Source: UBA2402 sp037139735
Lineage (GTDB): Bacteria; Planctomycetota; Phycisphaerae; Phycisphaerales; UBA1924
Length of the DNA stretch: 31,373 nt
Direction: 5' to 3'
NCBI GenBank assembly: GCA_037139735.1
Contig: JBAXFU010000034.1
Coordinates: 1 to 31,373 of the forward strand
A model generated the notes under the pieces. That model had not been told where the DNA came from, made no database searches, and worked only from the letters and a program-made list of their open reading frames with translations. The translations under genes were made by a program, and so were the position numbers. Shown here piece by piece: positions 25,592 through 31,373 of the stretch; positions within the stretch are counted from its first letter, which is position 1, and each line of letters starts with the position of its first letter.

Positions 25592-26566
25592 TCAGTGCAT
25601 TGAAACTCCGAGTTTACGGAGCAATCCATCGAAATGATCGATGGAATAGAACTCAATACTAAGCTTGCCCTTGGCTCCCGTCCGGTCGGTGGTGATGAGT
25701 ACTTTGGTCCCCAGATGGTGACCAATTTGTCGCTCGAGGTCCCGAAGGACCGCCTGCCTGGCCTCCACTTCCGCCTTCGGCGGAGCCTTGGTCCCGACAT
25801 TTTCCGGCTTGATCGCGTGGGCCTGCGCCAGCAGTTCGGTCTTCCTGACGTTCCAACCGCCTACCGAAGCTTCGCGAGCCAAGTTCAACCTCGCCTCGCC
25901 GGGCGGAATTGAAAGCAACGCCTTGCCGTGCCCACCCGTGAGTTCACCACGGACGATCATCTCGGCAATCTCGGTCTCGAGTTCCGTCAGGCGAATCAAG
26001 TTCGCCACCGTCGAGCGTTCGATCCCGACACGCTCAGCGATTTGGGAATGCGTAATCCCGAATCGTTCCGTCAAAGCCTTGAGCGCCATGCCCCGGTCGA
26101 TCGGGTTCAGATCCTCCCGCTGCACATTCTCGACCAAAGCCCACTCTGCCGACTGTTCATCTGACAAAAACCTAACAATTGCCGGAATCTGCTGAATTGC
26201 GGCGATTTGAGCGGCCCGCCATCGCCGTTCACCGGCAACAAGCTCGTAACCAGAACCCTTCTGACGCACGATGATCGGCTGCATCACACCTGAGTGACGG
26301 ATCGATTCCGCCAACTGCGTGATCGCCGCCGGATCGAATGTCCGACGCGGCTGGTACGGACTTGGGACGATCGAACCAAGCTCGATATATCGGATGACAT
26401 CAGAAGGGGCCGACCCAGTCGGCTGCTTTACCTCCACCATGACCGGTTCAACCGGCTTGGTGGGTTGAACAACCGGAACCTCCACCGGCGCCGGCATGGA
26501 AATCAAAGCACCAATACCACGCCCGAGCTTGCGAGGAGGATTCTTCGAATCCGATGATCCAGCCAT
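25592..26566 (-). CDS. parB: ParB/Spo0J chromosome-partitioning CTPase
   Basis: The product is 324 residues. The start at ATG 26566 is chosen for its GGAAAGGA ribosome binding site and the typical MAGSS...KLGRGIGALI opening; a longer frame reaching 26701 would translate through the parS sites and is rejected. Residues ~58-160 form the ParB N-terminal domain with the CTP-binding GERRWRA (112-118) and ENVQREDLNPID (146-157). The HTH that reads parS is at about 171-195 (ITHSQIAERVGIERSTVANL). A C-terminal dimerisation domain ends KLSIEFYSIDHFDGLLRKLG. It loads onto parS, slides as a CTP-bound clamp and helps segregate the chromosome and load SMC. Its usual partner parA is not adjacent; an ABC ATPase gene occupies that place. 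Confidence 0.96.
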   Translation of the reverse strand: MAGSSDSKNPPRKLGRGIGALISMPAPVEVPVVQPTKPVEPVMVEVKQPTGSAPSDVIRYIELGSIVPSPYQPRRTFDPAAITQLAESIRHSGVMQPIIVRQKGSGYELVAGERRWRAAQIAAIQQIPAIVRFLSDEQSAEWALVENVQREDLNPIDRGMALKALTERFGITHSQIAERVGIERSTVANLIRLTELETEIAEMIVRGELTGGHGKALLSIPPGEARLNLAREASVGGWNVRKTELLAQAHAIKPENVGTKAPPKAEVEARQAVLRDLERQIGHHLGTKVLITTDRTGAKGKLSIEFYSIDHFDGLLRKLGVSMH

Positions 26567-26614
26567 GGGAAGTCCTTTCCGTATTCCCACAGCATAGTGA
26601 CGACCAAACAATGT

Positions 26615-26630
26615 GTTCCACGTGGAACAC
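26615..26630. promoter_or_regulatory. parS: parS site 1 (upstream of parB)
   Basis: TGTTCCACGTGGAACA is a perfect 16-bp palindrome, extended to 20 bp by flanking TG/CA (26613-26632). It matches the TGTTNCACGTGNAACA parS consensus. It sits 49 bp upstream of the parB start codon, so ParB binding would also reach the parB promoter region. Confidence 0.93.
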
Positions 26631-26685
26631 ACCAAAAACAAGAACACCACCATGCCTAGCGGTGGACTTCGTGTCGCTTCGTCGT

Positions 26686-26701
26686 GTTCCACGTGGAACA
26701 C
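26686..26701. promoter_or_regulatory. parS: parS site 2 (upstream of parB)
   Basis: A second identical TGTTCCACGTGGAACA palindrome, 18 bp with its flanking G/C (26685-26702), lies 71 bp from site 1. Two closely spaced sites would form a strong ParB loading centre and suggest proximity to the replication origin. Confidence 0.93.
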
Positions 26702-26770
26702 ACCAACCAGATCCTGGGCGTTGGGATGGTCGCTGGCAGCGATTCGCGGCCGGACGGTGGTTTCGGGTCA

Positions 26771-26818
26771 CCCACCATGGTGGTGGGCCTTCGGGACCAC
26801 GAGCCTTCGGGACCACGA
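26771..26818. repeat. Hairpin and 16-bp tandem repeat between parS and the ABC gene
   Basis: CCCACCA (26771-26777) and TGGTGGG (26781-26787) form a 7-bp stem with a 3-base loop. Directly after it, GCCTTCGGGACCACGA occurs twice in tandem (26787-26802, 26803-26818). The element is downstream of the ABC ATPase stop codon and upstream of parB on the minus strand, so it may act as a terminator insulating parB. Confidence 0.55.
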
Positions 26819-26861
26819 GAGGGATGAACCACTGCTGCCTCGTGTTCACCAGTGATCTGTA

Positions 26862-27956
26862 TCAGTCGTCAACGAGGACGACATCTTCACTCGCCACCCC
26901 CACGCTCACAGTCTCTCCTTCGTGGAGCCCTTGCTCGGGAGGGTGCGGGATTGACATGGTCAATGGTGTTTCGCCGACCAGGAGTTTGAGTTGGAGCGAC
27001 TCACCGAGGTAGATGCGGTCGGTGATGGTCGCGTTGAATCGATTGGTGGCGGCATCGAGTCGAATGGCTTCTGGCCGGATGCTGATGGTGAGTTCCCCGG
27101 TACGACCATTCGTGGGGGATGAAGTGCTCCAATCGAGCATGGGGGTTCTGAGGGTGGTGGTGGCGCCAACTGTGCTGGGTTGGCAGCGGAGGAAGTTCGT
27201 CTCGCCAAGGAATGATGCGACGAACGAGGTTCTGGGGCGGCGGTAGAGCTCCTGGGCACCTCCCACTTGAACCACTTCACCCCGCCGCAGAATGGCGATG
27301 CGGTCGGCCATGCTCAGCGCTTCCTTCTGATCATGGGTCACGTAGAGCGTGGTCATGCCGAACCGCTTGCAGAGGCGCCGAATCTCGCTCCGCAGCTCCA
27401 CTCGAAGTTTGGCGTCCAGGTTGGAGAGTGGTTCGTCGAGGAGGAGCACGCTCGGACGGACGACGACCGCCCGAGCGAGTGCGACTCGTTGCTGCTGCCC
27501 ACCTGAAAGTTGGTTTGGTTTACGTTCGCTATACTCACTCATTTGCACCGCGTCGAGGGCTTCCTTGACGCGTTGGGTTTTTTCGTTCCCTTCTATTTTA
27601 CGAACATCGAGGCCGAAGGCCACGTTTTGGGCGACGGTCATGTGGGGCCAGAGGGCGTAGGACTGGAAGACCATGCCGGTGTTGCGTTGTTCTGGCGGGA
27701 GATGGGTCACGTCGTTGGCGGTGCCGCCGTGGACGAACTCGACGCGGCCGCTGGTGGGTTCGATGAAGCCGGCGATCATGCGAAGGAGTGTGGTCTTGCC
27801 GCAACCCGAGGGGCCCAGGAGGAAAAAGAGTTCACCGGGCTCGATGGCGAGATTGATGTTGGCGACCGCGGCGGGGGTGTTCTTCCCGCCGGAAACCGCG
27901 AAGGACTTGCAGAGGTCGTGAATGCGAATGCCGGTGGCGGTGGGGGATGGGGCCAT
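26862..27956 (-). CDS. ABC transporter ATPase of the PotA/UgpC/MalK type, with TOBE domain
   Basis: The product is 364 residues. Walker A GPSGCGKTT (48-56), Q-loop Gln98, signature LSGGQ (150-154), Walker B LLLDEP (171-176), D-loop SNLDA and the H-loop THDQ (207-210) are all present, so the enzyme should be active. The C-terminal ~120 residues, from about 245, carry a TOBE-like domain (GELTISIRPEAIRLD, then RIYLGESLQLKLLVG) found in importers of polyamines, iron, sugars and glycerol-phosphate. No permease or binding protein is in the window, so the substrate cannot be told. It would energise an inner-membrane importer made elsewhere. The start at ATG 27956 matches the family. The gene occupies the place where parA often precedes parB. 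Confidence 0.92.
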   Translation of the reverse strand: MAPSPTATGIRIHDLCKSFAVSGGKNTPAAVANINLAIEPGELFFLLGPSGCGKTTLLRMIAGFIEPTSGRVEFVHGGTANDVTHLPPEQRNTGMVFQSYALWPHMTVAQNVAFGLDVRKIEGNEKTQRVKEALDAVQMSEYSERKPNQLSGGQQQRVALARAVVVRPSVLLLDEPLSNLDAKLRVELRSEIRRLCKRFGMTTLYVTHDQKEALSMADRIAILRRGEVVQVGGAQELYRRPRTSFVASFLGETNFLRCQPSTVGATTTLRTPMLDWSTSSPTNGRTGELTISIRPEAIRLDAATNRFNATITDRIYLGESLQLKLLVGETPLTMSIPHPPEQGLHEGETVSVGVASEDVVLVDD

Positions 27957-28105
27957 GCGTGCAGAATGTACGCCGATGTGCCTTGAATCGGCGGCGACAC
28001 TACCATGAGGGCGAGAGTGATCGCGGGTGGTCGATTCGTGCGGACCACTCGCCGCGACGTGTTCGGTTGGCCGCCCCCAAAGCGTTCAGACGAGGTGCAA
28101 ACGCG

Positions 28106-28450
28106 ATGCGACGATCCCCAGTCACGATGGAGTTGGAGAAACTCCGGCGGTTCAGGGCGCAGATCGCTCCGGATCTCTCCATCAGGGAGGATGTGTCGCG
28201 ACTTTACCGCGACTTTGCCAAGCAGCAGAAGGCGGTGGGGGGGCTTGACGACATGTGGCGGGAGATTGCCCCGGCCGAGTTCGTCGAGCGTGCGTCGATC
28301 AAGAAACTCTCGACCACCGGCATCCTCACGGTCAAGGCGATGGATGCAGCCGCGGCCTGGGAGTTCGACCAGTGGCTTCGTGGGGGCGGCATGGCCATTC
28401 TCCGCAAGAAGTGCAAGACCTCCATCAAGAGCGTCAAGATCGAGCAGTGA
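28106..28450 (+). CDS. DciA-like (DUF721) protein, probable replicative-helicase loading factor
   Basis: The product is 114 residues from ATG 28106, with GAGGTG 8 bases upstream; a longer frame from 27947 is rejected, and an ATG at 28127 is possible. The C-terminal 70 residues (LDDMWREIAPAEFVERASIK, then LTVKAMDAAAAWEFDQWLRG and SIKSVKIEQ) follow the DUF721 pattern: a WR-x-I/V-x-P helix, a basic strand with TGILTVKA, an A-x-WEF helix, then a last strand. DciA proteins bring the DnaB helicase to the origin in bacteria that lack DnaC. The match is moderate and the role is inferred from the family. It is divergent from the ABC gene and convergent with dus, with a 6-bp gap to dus. Confidence 0.75.
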   Translation: MRRSPVTMELEKLRRFRAQIAPDLSIREDVSRLYRDFAKQQKAVGGLDDMWREIAPAEFVERASIKKLSTTGILTVKAMDAAAAWEFDQWLRGGGMAILRKKCKTSIKSVKIEQ

Positions 28451-28456
28451 CCGCGA

Positions 28457-29782
28457 TCACGCGTAGTAGTACTCGTCGAGGATGCTCCGCCATGCCTCAG
28501 CGCTGCTCACGTCGATCATGCGACGGCGAATCTCTTCGCCTCGCGGATGATGCTGGGCGAACTTGATGCCGAACTTTCGCATCATGCGGCTCGTCGCCTC
28601 CTCGCCGTGGCGAAACCGCCGCGTCACCGCGAGCGAGATGTCGAAGTGCATCAACATGGCCGCTCGCTGCTCGGCGATCGTTGGCGTCGACGGAGGCCGG
28701 CCGGCCATCATCTCCCTGGCCTGACGGAAGATCCATGGGTTGCCGATGCAGCCGCGTGCCACGGAGACGGCGTGCACGCCGGCGTACTTGATCATGCGGA
28801 AGATCTCGTGGACGTTCCACACGTCGCCGCTGCCGAAGACGATGTTGTTCGGATATCGGCGCACGAGATCTCGCAGGAAGTCCCAGCGACTGGGCCCCAT
28901 GTACTTCTGCTGCACCGTTCGGGCGTGCACGGTGGCCCAGGCGTAGCCGATCGGCGTCAACGCCTCGAAGACGCGCTCGAAGTTGTCGACCATTTCGGGC
29001 GTGTCGTCGAAGCTCCGCCGCAACTTGACGGTGCACGGGATTTCCTTCGGCACCGCTTCCCGCACGGCCTCGAGGATGGCGATGGCGCCCCGCGGCTCGG
29101 CGAGCCAGTGACCGCCGCGGGCCTTCTTCTCGATCTTCTTCACCGGGCAGGCGAGGTTGACGTCGATGCATTGAAAGCCCGCCGAGTTGCCGGATTGCTT
29201 GGCGGTCATCTCCATCGCCGCGGCGAATCGTCGTTCATCCTCGCTGAAGCCGTCCGGCGGCGGCCACGGGCCCACCTGTCGGCCGCCCGGGTCGCGAAGG
29301 TGCTGGATCGGCCGCGAGGATGGATCGTCCGAGGAGAGTGCGAGCAGGCGATACTCGCGATCGCTCCGCAGGCGTTGTTCCACGAGTTTGACCGCGGCGG
29401 CCGCCATTTCCCGCGGCTCGCTGCCCATGATCTGCACGCACAGCGGATGGTCGTCGGGACCGCCGGGCACATTGTCGTGCAGGTCGCCCAGGTCTGCCTT
29501 GTCGAAGCCACGACCGCCTGCCAGCAAGGTGCGGTCGAGCAGGGCCTCGGTGACGCACATCGGGCATCCGTGACGCCGGGCCACCAGTCGCATCGCCGCG
29601 TCGGAGTAACCGGCGAGTCCGGCCTGGAAGAAGGGGGCGTCGAAGCCGGGGATGAGTGCGGAGATGCGGGGGTCGATGCCGCGTTCGCCGATGCCGGCGG
29701 CGACCGCGGCGGTATCGATCTCTCCCGCTCCCGGCGCGATGGCGGGCGAAGGGGCGGTGGCGTTGTTGGACTGACAGGACAC
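28457..29782 (-). CDS. dus: tRNA-dihydrouridine synthase family protein
   Basis: The product is 441 residues from a GTG at 29782; the start is uncertain because no ribosome binding site is clear. The FMN-dependent TIM barrel begins at about residue 48 (DAPFFQAGLAGYSDAAMRLV). The catalytic Cys212 lies in IDVNLACPVKKIEKKARGGH, and tRNA/FMN-binding motifs follow: TVKLRRSFDD, ATVHARTVQQKYMGPSRWDF, VFGSGDVWN and SVARGCIGNPWIFRQ. It reduces uridines in tRNA to dihydrouridine. Between QIMGSEP (117-123) and the Cys motif there is an extra ~55-residue segment (about 140-200) not seen in typical Dus proteins, and the N-terminus is also longer than usual. The exact position on tRNA (DusA/B/C type) cannot be assigned. 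Confidence 0.9.
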   Translation of the reverse strand: MSCQSNNATAPSPAIAPGAGEIDTAAVAAGIGERGIDPRISALIPGFDAPFFQAGLAGYSDAAMRLVARRHGCPMCVTEALLDRTLLAGGRGFDKADLGDLHDNVPGGPDDHPLCVQIMGSEPREMAAAAVKLVEQRLRSDREYRLLALSSDDPSSRPIQHLRDPGGRQVGPWPPPDGFSEDERRFAAAMEMTAKQSGNSAGFQCIDVNLACPVKKIEKKARGGHWLAEPRGAIAILEAVREAVPKEIPCTVKLRRSFDDTPEMVDNFERVFEALTPIGYAWATVHARTVQQKYMGPSRWDFLRDLVRRYPNNIVFGSGDVWNVHEIFRMIKYAGVHAVSVARGCIGNPWIFRQAREMMAGRPPSTPTIAEQRAAMLMHFDISLAVTRRFRHGEEATSRMMRKFGIKFAQHHPRGEEIRRRMIDVSSAEAWRSILDEYYYA

Positions 29783-29853
29783 GCGGTGGAGCGTATGAGC
29801 TGAACGGTGAAAGCGGCGGGACAGGGGCGTTGAGGGCCCTTAGACTGTGGACC

Positions 29854-31362
29854 ATGTTCAAGTCCATCACTCACACGCTTCGTGGCGTCTCTGACGCGTA
29901 CCTGTTCGGCTACTTCGGCACCGGCAAGGGGGAGGGCCTGCCGCTCGACCCGGCCACCAAGGCGACGGTGACTCGCCTTGGCTTTGCCGACGCGGTGAAG
30001 GCGGCCTTGGCGCGAACCGAGGCGACGGGCGACGCCACGACGGTCGTCGAGGCCTTTGGTGGCAAGGGCGGCGCGAGGATCCTGCTTGTGGGTCTTGGCG
30101 CCAAGGAGCGATTCAAGGCCGACGCATGCCGCGGCATCGCGGCGGCGGCTGGGCGGAAGCTCGCGGCGGTGAAGGGATCCAGTTTGACGGTATGTCTCGA
30201 GGGTGTGCTCGCCGCTGCGAAGGTGGACGAGTCGGAGGCGGGCAACGCCTTCGGCGAGGGCATGGGTCTGCTTGGCTGGGTGTGCGACGAGTTCCGCGGC
30301 AAGGGATCGCCCGAACCGAAGCGCGTGAAGTTGACCCTGCGTTCCGACACGGCCGACTTTGGCGGGGGCGTCGATCGCGGCCTGGCGCTCGCGATCTCGA
30401 CCAACTTCGCTCGGACGCTGAGCCAAACGCCGCCGAACATCGCGACCACGGGCTACATGGCCGAGCAGGCGAAGAAGATGGCGCGTCAGGTCGGCTTGTC
30501 GTGCAAGGTCTTCGAGGGCGCCGATCTTGAGCGTGAGCGGTTCGAGGGCCTGATCAACGTGGGCAAGGCGAGCGAGAACAAGCCGTGCATGATCCGGCTC
30601 GAGTACGTGCCCAAGGGTGGCGCGAAGGGTCGCAAGCCGGTGGTGCTCATCGGCAAGACGATGACGTACGACAGCGGCGGCTTGTCGCTGAAGGTGAACA
30701 ACGGCATGGTGGGGATGAAGCGCGACAAGGACGGCGGGTGTGCCGTGCTGGGCGCGATGCACGCGATCGCGACGGTGATCAAGCCGCGGGTTCGCGTGGT
30801 GGCGTTGCTCGCCGTGGCGGAGAACTCGATCTCCGACGAGGCGTATCGGCCCGACGACGTGATCCGCTATCGCAACGGCGTGACGGTGGAGGTGACGAAC
30901 ACCGACGCCGAGGGACGCCTGGTGCTGGCGGACGCGCTCTGCTGGGCGTGCGAGAAGGAGAACCCCGCGAGCATCATCGATTTGGCGACGCTGACGGGCG
31001 GCGTGGTGGTGGCCTTGGGCAGCACCTACTGCGGCATGTTCTGCGAGAACGACAAGCTCCGCGCCGGCATCGAGACGGCCGCGACCAAGAGTGGCGAGCG
31101 CGTGTGGCGGCTGCCGATGCACGCCGAGTACCGCGACATGATGAAGAGCCCCGTCGCGGACATTCTCAACAGCAACCCCAACCGCAAGGCGCATCCGATT
31201 CAGGGGGCGGCCTTCCTGTCGTACTTCGTCGACGAGAAGGTGCCGTGGTGCCACTTGGACATCGCCGGCGTCCATGTGTCGGAGCGAAACGCGGGCATGT
31301 GGGTGGATGGGCCGACGGGCTGGGGTGTTCGGATTCTGTCGGAGTTCCTCGACGCCCAATAA
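29854..31362 (+). CDS. pepA: Leucyl aminopeptidase (M17 family)
   Basis: The product is 502 residues from ATG 29854; a longer frame from 29656 gives only an Arg-rich leader overlapping dus. The N-terminal ~170 residues are the non-catalytic Peptidase_M17_N domain. The catalytic domain has all metal and active-site residues by motif: GKTMTYDSGGLSLK (Lys268, Asp273, Lys280), MKRDKDGG (Asp291) and NTDAEGRLVLAD (Asp351, Glu353, Arg355). It is a cytoplasmic hexameric, two-metal enzyme that removes N-terminal residues from peptides. Some homologues also bind DNA at recombination sites; that role cannot be judged here. Divergent from dus with a 71-bp shared upstream region. The stop is 11 bp from the window end. 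Confidence 0.95.
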   Translation: MFKSITHTLRGVSDAYLFGYFGTGKGEGLPLDPATKATVTRLGFADAVKAALARTEATGDATTVVEAFGGKGGARILLVGLGAKERFKADACRGIAAAAGRKLAAVKGSSLTVCLEGVLAAAKVDESEAGNAFGEGMGLLGWVCDEFRGKGSPEPKRVKLTLRSDTADFGGGVDRGLALAISTNFARTLSQTPPNIATTGYMAEQAKKMARQVGLSCKVFEGADLERERFEGLINVGKASENKPCMIRLEYVPKGGAKGRKPVVLIGKTMTYDSGGLSLKVNNGMVGMKRDKDGGCAVLGAMHAIATVIKPRVRVVALLAVAENSISDEAYRPDDVIRYRNGVTVEVTNTDAEGRLVLADALCWACEKENPASIIDLATLTGGVVVALGSTYCGMFCENDKLRAGIETAATKSGERVWRLPMHAEYRDMMKSPVADILNSNPNRKAHPIQGAAFLSYFVDEKVPWCHLDIAGVHVSERNAGMWVDGPTGWGVRILSEFLDAQ

Positions 31363-31373
31363 GCCTCGATTCC

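Overview
The window is about 31.4 kb of high-GC bacterial chromosome, roughly two-thirds G+C by eye. It holds housekeeping genes (rnr, clpB, parB with parS sites, a DciA/DUF721-type gene, dus, an M17 aminopeptidase) mixed with many exported proteins and lipoproteins of unknown function. The protein styles suggest Planctomycetota, probably a Phycisphaerae relative. This is an inference from protein style; there is no rRNA or tRNA here to test it.

Layout. 1-2285 (-): the first ~760 residues of a large DEAD/DEAH helicase of the DUF1998/Druantia-E-like type, running off the left edge, with a perfect 17-bp palindrome just upstream of its start codon. 2624-3491: a truncated copy of the 3' end of a heavy-metal P-type ATPase gene. 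3690-10120 (+): a compact six-gene run coding for two lipoproteins, three exported proteins (two with FlgT/LPP20-like repeats) and a small membrane protein; none matches a named system exactly. 10397-12448 (-): the complete P1B-type ATPase. The two ATPase copies form an 868-bp direct repeat (5 mismatches) bracketing the six-gene run. 12449-12983: non-coding, with two DnaA-box-like sites. 12984-13949 (+): a WYL regulator. 13950-16240: a decayed accessory zone with a RelE/ParE-type toxin-antitoxin pair, two copies of a ~185-bp dispersed repeat, a piece of an AAA_14/DUF4143-type ATPase gene, a duplicated tail of a WYL gene, a 15-bp perfect stem-loop, and two adjacent IS66 transposase tails.

16248-31362: RNase R (+), an asparagine-synthase-like protein lacking the glutaminase cysteine (+), an exported protein (-), ClpB (-), a small lipoprotein (+), a coiled-coil/HARE-HTH-like protein (-), ParB (-) with two parS palindromes upstream, an ABC ATPase (-), a DciA-like protein (+), a tRNA-dihydrouridine synthase (-) and leucyl aminopeptidase (+). 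ParB/parS, the DciA-like gene and the DnaA-box-like pair are compatible with an origin-proximal position, but no AT-rich unwinding element or dnaA gene was seen.

The best candidates for something undescribed are the six-gene envelope cluster inside long direct repeats, and the left-edge helicase with its palindromic operator, whose partner genes lie outside the window.
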